DNA of 64,000 nt from DASQFQ01 sp963805525 (GTDB lineage: Bacteria > Actinomycetota > Thermoleophilia > Solirubrobacterales > Solirubrobacteraceae), in contig CAWDUT010000005.1 of NCBI GenBank assembly GCA_963805525.1, positions 124,001 to 188,000 of the forward strand, read 5' to 3'. Below are positions 1 to 9,270 of this stretch, piece after piece. The notes beneath the pieces were generated by a model that saw only the letters and a program-made list of their open reading frames with translations, was not told the DNA's origin and made no database searches. The position numbers were made by a program, and so were the translations under genes. Positions within the stretch are counted from its first letter, which is position 1. Every line of letters begins with the position of its first letter.

Positions 1-200
1 TCGCGTGGGAGGCGGCGCTGCGGACGCCCGCCCTGCTCGACGGCCCGGTCCCGCGGCCGCGGCCGAAGTTCGGCCACGGCGCCGAGTACGGGCGGTTGCT
101 CGGCTGCTTCCACCCCAGCCAGCAGAACACGTTCACCGGGGTGCTGACGCCCGAGATGATGGACGCGATCCTGCGGCGGGCCCGGGAGCTCGCCGGGTGA
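1..200 (+). CDS. Uracil-DNA glycosylase (family 4/5 type), C-terminal part
   Basis: Only the last 65 or so residues are in the window; the frame is open from base 3 to the TGA at 198-200. The tail contains HPSQQNTFTG followed by LTPEMMDAIL. The HPSQQNTFTG block is characteristic of the actinobacterial UdgB-like (family 5) uracil-DNA glycosylases, where its His lies in the DNA-binding loop. The enzyme would remove uracil, and possibly other deaminated bases, from DNA at the start of base excision repair. The next gene starts at a GTG overlapping this stop (GTGA), so the two are probably co-transcribed. The N-terminal Fe-S cysteines cannot be seen. Confidence 0.8.
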   Translation, partial: AWEAALRTPALLDGPVPRPRPKFGHGAEYGRLLGCFHPSQQNTFTGVLTPEMMDAILRRARELAG

Positions 201-1384
201 AGCGCTACGCGGAGGTCCTGCGCGTTCCCCATGTGGCGCCGCTGATCGCCGCGACGCTGATCGCGCGCTTCCCGATCGGCATCAACGCGCTCGCGCTGAT
301 CCTCTACCTGCGCCACGCGACGGGCTCGTACGCGATCGCCGGCGTGGTCGCGGGGGGCCTCGCGGCCGGCTCCGGGATCGGCGCGCCGGTGCAGGGGCGG
401 CTGGTCGACACGTTCGGGCAGCGGCGGGTGCTCGTCCCGCTCGCGTTCGTGCACGCCACCGCGCTCTGCGGCGTCGTCGCGTTCGCCGAGCTCGGCGCGC
501 CGACCGTCGTGCTCGTCGCCTGCTCGGTCTCGGCCGGCTTCGCGATCCCGCCGACCTCCTCGGTGCTGCGCTCGATGTGGCCGACGCTGCTCCGCGACCG
601 GGAGGAGCTGCTGCAGCCCGCCTACGCGCTCGACTCGGTGCTGATCGAGCTGATCTTCATCCTCGGCCCGCTGCTGACCGCGGTGCTGACCGCCGCCGTC
701 TCGCCCGCGAGCGCGCTGCTCGTGTCCGTCGCGAGCGTCATCGCCGGCACGATCTGGTTCACCGCCCAGGCGCCGAGCCGCGCGTTCGAGCCCGAGCGCG
801 AGGCGCGCACGAGCCGCTTCGGCGCGCTCGCCTCGCCCGGGGTGCGCTCGCTGGTCCTCACCTCGCTGCCCGCGGGCGTGGGGATCGGGATGGTCGAGGT
901 CGGGCTGCCGGCGTTCTCCGACGCCATGGGCGCGGCCGAGCTGGCCGGCCTCCTGCTCGCGGTGTGGTCGCTCGGCAGCGCCGCGGGCGGGCTGATCTAC
1001 GGCGCGCTGCCGAACCGCCCGCCGCTCGGGCGCCTGCACCTCGCGGTCAGCGGGCTCCTCCCGCTCGGGCTGCTGCCGCTGGCGGCCGCCACGTCGATCC
1101 CGACGATGGCGCTGCTGGTGATCCCGGCCGGCGCGTTCATCGCGCCGCTGCTCGCGACCCGCAACGAGCTGATCGGCTGGGTGGCGCCGCCCGGAGCGCG
1201 GACCGAGGCCTACACCTGGCCGGTGACGGCGTTCGTCGGCGGCATCGCGATCGGCTCGGCGATCTCCGGCACGATCGTCGAGTCGCAGGGGTGGCGGGTC
1301 TCGTTCCTGATCGCGGCCGCGGCGGCGGCGCTGGGCACGGTCGTCGCCGTCACGCGGCGCGGCACCCTGAGCCCGGTGGGGTGA
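197..1384 (+). CDS. MFS transporter
   Basis: A 395-residue hydrophobic protein with the repeated membrane segments of a major facilitator superfamily permease; it opens with VKRYAEVLRVPHVAPLIAAT and carries a GRLVDTFGQRRVLVPLAF loop like the conserved MFS motif between helices 2 and 3. The GTG at 197 overlaps the stop of the upstream glycosylase; the frame extends further upstream, but that part overlaps the glycosylase and looks non-coding. It is a cytoplasmic membrane protein. The substrate cannot be told from sequence; the subfamily resembles drug or metabolite exporters. The C-terminus ends shortly before the Lhr helicase on the same strand. Confidence 0.8.
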   Translation: MKRYAEVLRVPHVAPLIAATLIARFPIGINALALILYLRHATGSYAIAGVVAGGLAAGSGIGAPVQGRLVDTFGQRRVLVPLAFVHATALCGVVAFAELGAPTVVLVACSVSAGFAIPPTSSVLRSMWPTLLRDREELLQPAYALDSVLIELIFILGPLLTAVLTAAVSPASALLVSVASVIAGTIWFTAQAPSRAFEPEREARTSRFGALASPGVRSLVLTSLPAGVGIGMVEVGLPAFSDAMGAAELAGLLLAVWSLGSAAGGLIYGALPNRPPLGRLHLAVSGLLPLGLLPLAAATSIPTMALLVIPAGAFIAPLLATRNELIGWVAPPGARTEAYTWPVTAFVGGIAIGSAISGTIVESQGWRVSFLIAAAAAALGTVVAVTRRGTLSPVG

Positions 1385-1404
1385 GCACGCCGTACCCTGG
1401 AGGT

Positions 1405-4400
1405 ATGCCTTTGTCCGCGTTCACTCCCCAGGTTCGAGAGTGGTTCACGCGGGCGTTCGCCGAGCCGACGGCGGCCCAAGCGCAGGCCTGGCCGGCGATC
1501 GCGACCGGCGAGCACGCGCTGATCTCGGCGCCGACCGGATCGGGCAAGACGCTGGCCGCGTTCCTGTGGGCGCTGGACCGGCTGGTCGCCGAGCCGACGG
1601 GTGAGGACAAGCGCACCCGGCTCGTCTACGTCTCGCCGCTGAAGGCGCTCTCGTACGACGTCGAGAAGAACCTCCGCGCGCCGCTGCGCGGGATCGGCGG
1701 CGACATCACGGTCGGGATCCGCACCGGCGACACGCCGCAGAAGGAGCGGCGCGACATGGTCAAGCACCCGCCCGACGTGCTGATCACGACGCCGGAGTCG
1801 CTGTACCTGATGCTCACCAGCCAGGCGCGGAAGATCTTCGAGGGCACCGAGTGGGTGATCGTCGACGAGATCCACGCGGTGGCGCAGACCAAGCGCGGCG
1901 CCCACCTCGCGCTGACCTTGGAGCGGCTGGCCGAGGTGGCGGACCGCGACGTGCAGCGGATCGGGCTCTCGGCGACGCAGAATCCGCTCGAGGAAGTGGG
2001 CCGGTTCCTCGTCGGGCCGAAGCGGACGTGCACGGTGATCGACACCGGCGTGCGCAAGCCGCTGGACCTCAAGATCCACGTCCCGGTCGAGTCGATGCTC
2101 GAGCCCGACCAGGGCACGGACGGCGCCGAGCTCGACCCTTTCGCCGGCGGCGAGGCGACCCGCAAGTCGATCTGGCCCGCGATCTACCCGGAGATCCTGC
2201 AGCTCGTCCGCGAGCACCGCTCGACGATCGTGTTCGTCAACAACCGCCGCGGGGCGGAGCGGCTCGCGCTGCGGCTGAACGAGCTGGCCGAGGAGGAGAT
2301 CGCGCGGGCGCACCACGGCTCGCTGGCGCGCGAGGAGCGGCTCGTGGTCGAGGACCAGCTGAAGGCCGGCGAGCTGCCGTGCCTGGTGGCGACGTCGTCT
2401 TTGGAGCTCGGCATCGACATGGGCGCCGTCGATCTGGTGCTGCAGGTCGAGTCGCCGAAGTCGGTCACCGCCGGGCTCCAGCGGATCGGCCGCGCCGGCC
2501 ACAACGTCGGCGAGACCTCGAAGGGGCGCATCTTCCCGAAGTTCCGCGCCGACCTGCTCGAGTGCGCGGTCGTCGCCAAGCGGATGCGCGAGGGATTGAT
2601 CGAGACCACGGTCGTGCCGCGCAACCCGCTCGACGTGCTCGCACAGCAGATCGTGGCGATGGCCGCCTCGACCGAATCGCTGAACGTCGACGACCTCCAC
2701 GCGCTCGTCCTGCGCACCCACACCTACGCCGAGCTGTCGCGCGCCCAGCTCGAGAACGTGCTCGACATGCTCGACGGCCGCTACCCGTCGGAGGAGTTCG
2801 GCGAGCTGCGCCCGCGAATCGTGTGGGACCGCGTCGCGGGGACGATCCGGGACCGCAAGGGCTCGCGCGCGCTGGCGATCACCAACGCGGGCACGATCCC
2901 CGACCGCGGCCTGTTCAGCGTGAACCTGCCGGACGGCCGGCGGGTCGGCGAGCTCGACGAGGAGATGGTCTATGAGGCGCGGCCGGGCCAGGTCTTCCTG
3001 CTCGGCGCCACCTCGTGGCGGATCGAGGAGATCACCCGCGACCGCGTGGTCGTGACGCCGGCGCCGGGCGTGCCGGGCGCGGTGCCGTTCTGGAAGGGCG
3101 ACAGCGTGGGGCGGCCGCGCGAGCTCGGCGAGGCGATCGGCGCGTTCTCGCGCTGGGCGGTCGAGCAGGACGCGGCGACGCTCGAGGCCGACTACGACCT
3201 CGACCCCCGCGCGGCCTCGAACCTCTTGGAGTTCCTGCACGAGCAGGAGGCGGCGACGCGCGTCGTACCGAGCGAGCGCACGATCGTGATCGAGCGCTTC
3301 CGGGACGAGATCGGCGACTGGCGGCTGTGCGTGCTGTCGCCGTACGGCGGCCGGGTCCACGCGGCGTGGGGGCTGGCCCTGAGCGCCCGGATCCGCGAGG
3401 AGTACGGGCTCGAGTCCGACGCCATCTGGTCGGACGACGGCATCATCGTCCACCTCCCCGACGCCGACGAGCCGCCCGGCGCCGAGCTGGTCCTGATCGA
3501 CCCGGACGAGCTCGAAGACCGGGTCGTCGGCGAGCTGGGCGGCTCGGCCCTGTTCGGCGCGCGCTTCCGCGAGAACGCCGGCCGGGCGTTGCTGATCCCG
3601 CGCGCCTACCCGGGGCGGCGGACCCCGCTGTGGCAGCAGCGGCTGAAGTCGCAGACGCTGCTCGAAGTGGCGAAGCGCTACGCGCAGTTCCCGATCGTGC
3701 TCGAGACCTACCGCGAGTGCCTGCGCGACGTCCTCGACCTGCCGGGCCTGACCGAGCTGCTGCGGAAGCTGCACGCGCGCGAGCTCAGCGTGGTCGAGGT
3801 GGAGACGGCGACCGCCTCCCCGTTCGCCTCGTCCCTGCTGTTCGACTACGTCGCGACCTACATGTACGAGGGCGACCAGCCCAACGCCGAGCGGCGCGCG
3901 GCCGCCCTGGCGCTGGACCGCGAGCTGCTGCGCGAGCTGCTCGGGCAGGAGGAGCTGCGCGAGCTGATCGACGAGGGTGCCTTGGAGCAGGTCGAAGCGG
4001 ATCTCCAGCGCATCTCGGAACGAACCCGCGCGGAATCGGTGGACGCGCTGCACGATGTCCTCCGACGAGTCGGCGACTTGACCACCGACGAGGCTGCGCT
4101 GCGCGTGGCACCGGAGGCTCTCAAGGCCGCACGACCGGGCGAGAGTGAGGCGGCCGCCGCCGCTTCCTCCTCGCGCGAGCTTGCGGCGGCGTGGCTCGAG
4201 CAGCTCGAGAACGAGCGGCGCGCCATGACGATCCGCATCGGCGGCCAGCGGCGCTGGGCCGCGGCCGAGGACGCCGGCCTGTTCCGCGACGGGCTCGGCG
4301 CGGTCCCGCCCTCCGGGCTGCCGGAGGTGTTCACCGCGGACGTCCCCGACGCGATGGAGCGGCTCGTGCGGCGGTTCGCGCGCACCCACGGCCCGTTCGA

Positions 4401-5883
4401 GACCGACCAGCTGCGCGACCGCTACGGCGTCGACTTCTCGCCGGTGCTGAAGGCGCTCGAGACCTCGGGCGACCTGGTGCGCGGCGAGCTCCGGCCCGGC
4501 GGCACGCAGCGCGAGTGGTGCGACCCCGAGGTGCTGCGGCGGCTGCGGCGCGCCTCGCTCGCCGCGCTGCGCAAGGAGATCGAGCCGGCCGACCAGCGCG
4601 CGCTCGCGCGCTTCCTGCCGAACTGGCAGGGCGTCGACCGCCACCCGCCCGCCGGCGCCGGGCCCGACCGGCTGCGTGAGGCGCTGATCGGCCTGCAGGG
4701 GCTCGCGCTGCCCGCCGAGGTGTGGGAGCGCGACGTGCTCCCGCGGCGCGTCGGCGCCTACTCGCCCTCGTGGATGGACATGCTGTGCGCCGGCGGCGAG
4801 CTCGTGTGGATCGGAGCCGGCCCGCTGGGTCGCCGCTCCGGCAAGGTCGCGCTCTACTTCCGCGACGATGTCCGACTGCTCGGGCCGCCTCCGCCGGGTG
4901 GGCGGGGATCGATTCCGCCGGAAGGCCGCGCGCAGGACGCGATCCGCGAGCGGCTCGCCACCGGCGCGTGCTTCTTCACCGACCTGCTCGCCGACATCGC
5001 CGGCATCCCCAGCGAGGAGCTGCAGGAGGCGCTGTGGGACCTCGTGTGGGCGGGCGAGGTCACCAACGACGCCTACGCGCCGCTCCGCTCGCCGCGGCTG
5101 TCCGCGCCCCTGTCTCGGCCTGGGGGCCTCGCCACCGGGCGCTTCGCAGCCCTCGCGCAGCAGGCGCGCGCCGACCGCCGGCGGCGCTTCTCCGCGCGGC
5201 GGAGCGGCTCCCAGCCGCAGGTCCAGGGCCGCTGGTCGCTCGTCTCGACGCTGTTCAGCGCGCCCGAGGACCCGACCGCCCGCCGCCGCACCCAGGCCGA
5301 GCTGCTGCTCGAGCGCTACGGCATCGTCACCCGCGAGCAGGTGCTGGCCGAGGGCGTCCCCGGCGGCTTCTCCTCGCTCTACGACTCGCTCTCGGCGCTG
5401 GAGACCGTCGGGGTCGCGCGGCGCGGCTACTTCATCGAGGGCCTCGGCGGCGCGCAGTTCGCGCTGCCGGGAGCGGTCGAGAGGCTGCGCGCGCAGCGCG
5501 ATGACGACACCGCACCCCCGATCGTGCTCGCCGCCACCGATCCCGCGCAGCCCTACGGCGCGGTGCTCAAGTGGCCGAAGAAGACGTCCCCACCCACCCG
5601 TACGCCCGCCCGGGTGGCCGGCGCCTACCTCGTGCTGGCGGGCGCGGAGCCCGTGATCTACGTCGAGCGCGGCGGCAAGGGCCTGCAGATCCTGGTCGAG
5701 GCCAACGACCCGCGCCTGGGAGACGCCACCGCCGCCCTCGCCGACGCCGTCCACCGCGGCCGCATCAAGCGCCTGGCGATCGAGCGCGTCGACGGCGAGC
5801 CGGTCGTCGGCTCCGAGTGGGAGGACGCGCTGCTCGAGCTCGGCTTCCGCGCAGGCCCGCGCAAGCTCACCCTCTCGGCGTGA
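1405..5883 (+). CDS. lhr: Lhr-type ATP-dependent DNA helicase
   Basis: A 1,492-residue superfamily 2 helicase, the usual length for bacterial Lhr. Visible motifs are Walker A APTGSGKT (residues 42-49), DEIH (154-157), SAT (189) and QRIGRAGH (359-366). The long C-terminal half carries the winged-helix and Lhr-specific region. Lhr translocates 3' to 5' on single-stranded DNA and unwinds RNA:DNA hybrids in repair. Start choice is open: a GGAGG at 1399-1403 is only one base from the ATG at 1405 but seven bases from a TTG at 1411, so initiation at TTG is plausible and would shorten the protein by two residues. The stop overlaps the GTG of the peptidase gene. Confidence 0.92.
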   Translation: MPLSAFTPQVREWFTRAFAEPTAAQAQAWPAIATGEHALISAPTGSGKTLAAFLWALDRLVAEPTGEDKRTRLVYVSPLKALSYDVEKNLRAPLRGIGGDITVGIRTGDTPQKERRDMVKHPPDVLITTPESLYLMLTSQARKIFEGTEWVIVDEIHAVAQTKRGAHLALTLERLAEVADRDVQRIGLSATQNPLEEVGRFLVGPKRTCTVIDTGVRKPLDLKIHVPVESMLEPDQGTDGAELDPFAGGEATRKSIWPAIYPEILQLVREHRSTIVFVNNRRGAERLALRLNELAEEEIARAHHGSLAREERLVVEDQLKAGELPCLVATSSLELGIDMGAVDLVLQVESPKSVTAGLQRIGRAGHNVGETSKGRIFPKFRADLLECAVVAKRMREGLIETTVVPRNPLDVLAQQIVAMAASTESLNVDDLHALVLRTHTYAELSRAQLENVLDMLDGRYPSEEFGELRPRIVWDRVAGTIRDRKGSRALAITNAGTIPDRGLFSVNLPDGRRVGELDEEMVYEARPGQVFLLGATSWRIEEITRDRVVVTPAPGVPGAVPFWKGDSVGRPRELGEAIGAFSRWAVEQDAATLEADYDLDPRAASNLLEFLHEQEAATRVVPSERTIVIERFRDEIGDWRLCVLSPYGGRVHAAWGLALSARIREEYGLESDAIWSDDGIIVHLPDADEPPGAELVLIDPDELEDRVVGELGGSALFGARFRENAGRALLIPRAYPGRRTPLWQQRLKSQTLLEVAKRYAQFPIVLETYRECLRDVLDLPGLTELLRKLHARELSVVEVETATASPFASSLLFDYVATYMYEGDQPNAERRAAALALDRELLRELLGQEELRELIDEGALEQVEADLQRISERTRAESVDALHDVLRRVGDLTTDEAALRVAPEALKAARPGESEAAAAASSSRELAAAWLEQLENERRAMTIRIGGQRRWAAAEDAGLFRDGLGAVPPSGLPEVFTADVPDAMERLVRRFARTHGPFETDQLRDRYGVDFSPVLKALETSGDLVRGELRPGGTQREWCDPEVLRRLRRASLAALRKEIEPADQRALARFLPNWQGVDRHPPAGAGPDRLREALIGLQGLALPAEVWERDVLPRRVGAYSPSWMDMLCAGGELVWIGAGPLGRRSGKVALYFRDDVRLLGPPPPGGRGSIPPEGRAQDAIRERLATGACFFTDLLADIAGIPSEELQEALWDLVWAGEVTNDAYAPLRSPRLSAPLSRPGGLATGRFAALAQQARADRRRRFSARRSGSQPQVQGRWSLVSTLFSAPEDPTARRRTQAELLLERYGIVTREQVLAEGVPGGFSSLYDSLSALETVGVARRGYFIEGLGGAQFALPGAVERLRAQRDDDTAPPIVLAATDPAQPYGAVLKWPKKTSPPTRTPARVAGAYLVLAGAEPVIYVERGGKGLQILVEANDPRLGDATAALADAVHRGRIKRLAIERVDGEPVVGSEWEDALLELGFRAGPRKLTLSA

Positions 5884-6671
5884 TCGTGGCGCTCATGGTC
5901 GCGGCGGTCGCCGCGCTCGGAGGAGGTCCTTCGGAGGACCCGGGCTACCTCTTCGCGCGCTCTCTGGCGCGGGTGGGCCCGCGCCCCGCGGGCTCCGCCG
6001 CCGAGCGACGCGCGCACGCGCGCGTGGAGCAGCGATTCAAGGCCGCCGGCCTCCGCATCGGGCACGACCGCTTCCGCGTCCCCGGCCACGGCCGTTCGCG
6101 CAACGTCGTCGGCATCTACGACACGCCCGCGGACTGCCTCGTCGTCCTCACCGCCCACACGGACTCGGTCCCGCCCGCGCCCGGGGCGGACGACAACGCC
6201 TCCGGGGTCGGGACGCTCGTCGCGCTCGCGCCCCGCCTCGCCGCCATCCGCCCCTCCTGCGACGTCTGGCTGATCGCCACCGGCGCCGAGGAGCGCCCCT
6301 ACACCGGCCAGGCCGACCACCTCGGCGCCAAGGCCGCCGTCCCGCGGGTGAAGCGCCGCGCCAAGGACCTCCGGTTCGTGCTCTCCCTCGACGAGCTCGG
6401 GCGCGGCACGGCGTTCCACCTGCGGTCGGCGAGATACCGCGCCCGCGTGGAGGGCAAGATCGTCAAGGCCGGGCACGGTGCCGTCCGGTGGATCAAGGAC
6501 GCCGGGAGCGGCAACTCCGACCACCGCGAGTTCACGCTCGCCGGCCTCCCCGCCGCCAAGCTCGGCGTCCCCGACGAGCCGTGCCGACACACCGCCTGCG
6601 ACACGCCCGACCGCCTCGAGCCAAGAGCCTTCAAGCGAGTCCGCGCCATCGTCGAGCGGCTCCTAGGCTGA
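5880..6671 (+). CDS. M28-family zinc metallopeptidase, exported
   Basis: A 263-residue protein with the M28 aminopeptidase fold. Candidate zinc and catalytic residues are in AHTDS, ADDNASG, TGAEE, SLDEL and the late His of CRHTACDT. The GTG at 5880 overlaps the Lhr stop codon (GTGA) and opens a short hydrophobic stretch (VIVALMVAAVAALGGG) that reads as a signal peptide or membrane anchor. Alternative starts are GTG 5886 and ATG 5895. It probably cleaves amino acids or small peptides outside the membrane; the substrate is unknown. The gene ends four bases before the DNA glycosylase, whose likely -10 box lies inside its last codons. Confidence 0.78.
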   Translation: MIVALMVAAVAALGGGPSEDPGYLFARSLARVGPRPAGSAAERRAHARVEQRFKAAGLRIGHDRFRVPGHGRSRNVVGIYDTPADCLVVLTAHTDSVPPAPGADDNASGVGTLVALAPRLAAIRPSCDVWLIATGAEERPYTGQADHLGAKAAVPRVKRRAKDLRFVLSLDELGRGTAFHLRSARYRARVEGKIVKAGHGAVRWIKDAGSGNSDHREFTLAGLPAAKLGVPDEPCRHTACDTPDRLEPRAFKRVRAIVERLLG

Positions 6672-6675
6672 CCCC

Positions 6676-7443
6676 ATGCCCGAGGGCGACACGATCCACT
6701 ACGCCGCGAACCGCATCCGGCCGATCCTCGAAGGCCACGTCCCGGACGCGCTCGAGACGCTGCACCCGCGCTTCAGCCGCGACCGCTGGCCCGAGCGGCT
6801 GGCGGGTCAGGAGGTCCGCTCGGTCGACGCCCACGGCAAGCACCTGTTCATCCGCTTCGCCAACGACCTCACGATCCACTCGCACCTGCGCATGACCGGC
6901 AGCTGGCGCGTGCTCGACGCCGACCGCCGCCCCTCGCGCGCCGCCTGGCTCGTGATCCGCCGCGAGGGCAAGCAGGTCGTCCAGTTCAAAGGCCCCGTGC
7001 TCGAGCTGATGACCGACTCGCGCACGCGCATCGACCAGCGGATCGCCGGCCTCGGCCCCGACATCCTCGCGCCCGAGTTCGACCACGCACGCTTCCTCCG
7101 CCGTCTCCGCGAGGACGACCCCACGCGCCCGATCGGCGACGCCGTGCTCGACCAGCGGACCGTCGCCGGGATCGGGAACCTGTGGAAGGCCGAGGCCTGC
7201 TGGGAGGCGCAGATCGACCCTTGGCGCCGCACCGGCGACACCACCGACGAGGAGGCGACCGCGATCGTCGACGCCGCCCGACCGCGCATGCAGGAGTCGG
7301 CGCGCAGCGGCCACACCACCCGCGGACCGCAGGTCTACAACAAGGCCGGCCGTCCCTGCCCCCGCTGCGGCACGCGCATCGAGGCGCGCGGCCAGTGGGA
7401 GGACAACCGCACGACCTTCTGGTGCCCCGGATGTCAGCGCTGA
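6676..7443 (+). CDS. Fpg/Nei-family DNA glycosylase (endonuclease VIII type)
   Basis: A 255-residue protein starting MPEGDTIHYAANRI. After removal of Met the Pro is the catalytic amine and the Glu the acid, as in all Fpg/Nei enzymes. A conserved Lys sits in DAHGKHLFIRF, and a four-cysteine zinc finger closes the protein (CPRCG...FWCPGC). It excises oxidised bases and nicks the abasic site. MPEGDT is more typical of Nei than Fpg. A TAGGCT box at 6664-6669 is six bases upstream of the ATG with no Shine-Dalgarno, suggesting a leaderless transcript. The last 13 bases overlap the next gene. Confidence 0.9.
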   Translation: MPEGDTIHYAANRIRPILEGHVPDALETLHPRFSRDRWPERLAGQEVRSVDAHGKHLFIRFANDLTIHSHLRMTGSWRVLDADRRPSRAAWLVIRREGKQVVQFKGPVLELMTDSRTRIDQRIAGLGPDILAPEFDHARFLRRLREDDPTRPIGDAVLDQRTVAGIGNLWKAEACWEAQIDPWRRTGDTTDEEATAIVDAARPRMQESARSGHTTRGPQVYNKAGRPCPRCGTRIEARGQWEDNRTTFWCPGCQR

Positions 7444-8135
7444 GGCGGGTCGGCCACAAGGGCGCCGACCTGATCGCGCCCGGCAACACACGCGAGTCGT
7501 TCGACGCCGCCCTCCAAGCCGGCGTCGACATGATCGAGTTCGACGTCCTCCCCGCCACGTTGCCCGCGGACGACGACACGCCCCTGATCCTCGCGCACGA
7601 CCACGAGCACGGCACCGCCGACGCCCCCAGCCTCGACGAGGGCCTCGAGCACCTGAAGTCCGAAGCGTTCGCCGACGTGGAGCTCGACGTCGACCTCAAG
7701 CTCCCCGGCTACGAGGCGCGCGTGGTGCGCGCGCTTCAAGAGCACGACCTCGTCGACCGCACGCTCGTCTCCAGCCAGTACATGCGCAGCCTGGTGAAGA
7801 TCCGCGCGATCGAGCCGGGCCTGCGGCTCGGCTGGTCGGTGCCGCGCGTGCGCCGCGACTACACGAAGTCGATCGTGTTCGTGATCCCCGCTCTCTCGGC
7901 GCTCTTCTACATGCGCCGCCGCCTCCCCGGCCTGGCCGCCGGCCACATCGGCGAGGGGCGCGTCGACGCGGTCATGGCGCACTACCGCCTCGCCACGCCC
8001 GAGCTCGTGAAGGCGGTGCACGGCGCCGGCGGCGAGCTCTACGTGTGGACGGTCGACGACGCCGAGCAGATCCGGCAGCTCGAGGCGATGGGCGCCGACG
8101 CCGTCATCACGAACGACCCGCGGCTCTTCGCATGA
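7431..8135 (+). CDS. Glycerophosphodiester phosphodiesterase family protein
   Basis: A 234-residue TIM-barrel GDPD protein: GHKGADLIAPGNT near the N-terminus, MIEFDV holding the metal Glu, the catalytic His in LAHDHE, and ELYVWTVDD with GADAVITNDP at the C-terminus. The family hydrolyses glycerophosphodiesters to glycerol-3-phosphate and an alcohol. The usual HRG and PENT motifs are replaced by HKG and PGNT, so one metal ligand may differ and the substrate may not be a standard lipid head group. The ATG at 7431 overlaps the glycosylase gene by 13 bases. The stop overlaps an ATG that opens a short gene remnant. Confidence 0.85.
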   Translation: MSALRRVGHKGADLIAPGNTRESFDAALQAGVDMIEFDVLPATLPADDDTPLILAHDHEHGTADAPSLDEGLEHLKSEAFADVELDVDLKLPGYEARVVRALQEHDLVDRTLVSSQYMRSLVKIRAIEPGLRLGWSVPRVRRDYTKSIVFVIPALSALFYMRRRLPGLAAGHIGEGRVDAVMAHYRLATPELVKAVHGAGGELYVWTVDDAEQIRQLEAMGADAVITNDPRLFA

Positions 8136-8218
8136 GCGTCGAGATCATCGACGTGGCCCCGGGCCTGTGGGTCTGGCGGCTCGAGCACCCGCCGTGGGGC
8201 GCCAGCTGGCCTGACTAG
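8132..8218 (+). pseudogene. 28-codon remnant, possible N-terminus of an MBL-fold hydrolase
   Basis: An ATG overlapping the GDPD stop (ATGA) reads MSVEIIDVAPGLWVWRLEHP and then WPD before a TAG. This reads like the opening of metallo-beta-lactamase-fold hydrolases, where a segment such as VAPGLW is followed by a long domain that is absent here. It shares a CTAG with the stop codon of the opposing gene. I read it as the residue of a deletion that fused the gene start to the neighbouring opposite-strand gene. A functional micropeptide cannot be excluded. The family call rests on about 15 residues and is weak. Confidence 0.4.
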
Positions 8219-8679
8219 CTGATGCGGCAGGTGGCGGCCGAGAAGTCCTCGGGGTCCGCGCCCTCGGTCGAGCGGTGGCCGCCCGCGGTGACCCGCTTCG
8301 CATGACGCACCACGTGGCCCCTGCGGGTCCAGCGGTACGCCACGACGCCGCGCAGGATCCGCGTCCCCTCGCCGGCGACCTCGAAGCTCCAGCCCGTCTC
8401 GCGCGTCGGCCGGCCCTTCCCGGCCTTGCGCCAGCCCGAGTCGGCGTCGCGGACCGCGCGCCAGCGCCCGGTCGAGAGGTCGCGGTACTGGACGCGGAAG
8501 CGCATCAGCAGCTTCGTGCCGCGCTTGCCGCCGGGCATCGAGGCGCGGACGCCGATCTCGTCCGGGTGCGCGGCGGTGTCGCAGACGTTGACGGTCGCCC
8601 ACAGGTCGGCGTCGCCGGCGCGCGCGGGCGCCGCGGAGGCCGCGAGGAGCAACGTGAGGATGAGGGCGAAGCGTGCCAT
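8215..8679 (-). CDS. Exported protein of unknown function
   Basis: A 154-residue protein with a clear signal peptide, MARFALILTLLLAASAAPARA, followed by a basic, tryptophan-rich mature domain with two Cys (VNVCDTAAHP near the start and ATCRIS at the end) that could form a disulfide. I do not recognise a named family. The ATG at 8679 has no good ribosome site; a GTG at 8694 preceded by GGAAG is a possible alternative that would add five residues. The gene is divergent from the ECF sigma gene, with only a few tens of bases between them, so the two may share control. Confidence 0.65.
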   Translation of the reverse strand: MARFALILTLLLAASAAPARAGDADLWATVNVCDTAAHPDEIGVRASMPGGKRGTKLLMRFRVQYRDLSTGRWRAVRDADSGWRKAGKGRPTRETGWSFEVAGEGTRILRGVVAYRWTRRGHVVRHAKRVTAGGHRSTEGADPEDFSAATCRIS

Positions 8680-8706
8680 CGAAGAAACCAACACAGATCT
8701 TCCGTG

Positions 8707-9270
8707 ATGGATGCTCCCCCACGTCGTAGTACCGATGTGACCAGCACCCTCACCCTCCCACTCACCGCCACCCGGTCGCACCCCGTACTCGACTTCGACA
8801 CCCTCTACCGAGCCGCCCGGGACGACGTGTACGCGTACGTCGCGACGCTGCTCGGCGACCGCTCGGCGGCCGAGGACGTGACGGCGAGCGCGTTCGAGCG
8901 TGCGTTTCTCAAGCAGGGCACCTACAAGCCCGCCCGCGGCACCGAGCGCGCGTGGCTGTTCGGCATCGCGCGCAACGCCGCGCTCGACGAGCTGCGCCGC
9001 CGCAAGCGCAGCGCCGCCCTCACCGCGGAGCCGGCCGATGACGCTCCCGCGCCCGAGGACGCCGCCGACACCGCGCTGCGCCGCGCCGCCCTGCGCACCG
9101 CCCTCGCCGGGCTGGCGCCGCGCGAGCGCGAGCTGATCGCGCTCAAGTTCCACGCCGGCCTGGACAACGCCGAGCTGGCCACCGTCCTCGGCGTCTCGGT
9201 CTCCAACGCGGGCACGATGCTGCACCGCGCCGTCACGAAGCTGCGAAAGGCCATCGATGAGCACGCCTGA
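8707..9270 (+). CDS. ECF-type RNA polymerase sigma factor
   Basis: A 187-residue sigma-70 family protein of the extracytoplasmic-function type. Region 2 runs through DFDTLYRAARDDVYAYVATL and RAWLFGIARNAALDELRRR; region 4 is LAPRERELIALKFHAGLDNA followed by LATVLGVSVSNAGTMLHRA. It directs RNA polymerase to a small regulon. An alternative start is the GTG at 8737, which trims ten non-conserved residues and leaves more room for the divergent promoter. The gene overlaps the following DUF4349 gene by 14 bases, so that membrane protein is probably co-regulated and may act as its anti-sigma or output. Confidence 0.85.
   Translation: MDAPPRRSTDVTSTLTLPLTATRSHPVLDFDTLYRAARDDVYAYVATLLGDRSAAEDVTASAFERAFLKQGTYKPARGTERAWLFGIARNAALDELRRRKRSAALTAEPADDAPAPEDAADTALRRAALRTALAGLAPRERELIALKFHAGLDNAELATVLGVSVSNAGTMLHRAVTKLRKAIDEHA

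Noticed and set aside
1210..5754. Very long open frame antisense to the Lhr helicase (over 1,500 codons)
   Set aside because: High GC removes stops from the opposite strand; composition is Arg/Ala/Gly-rich without domains, and Lhr on the other strand is fully conserved.
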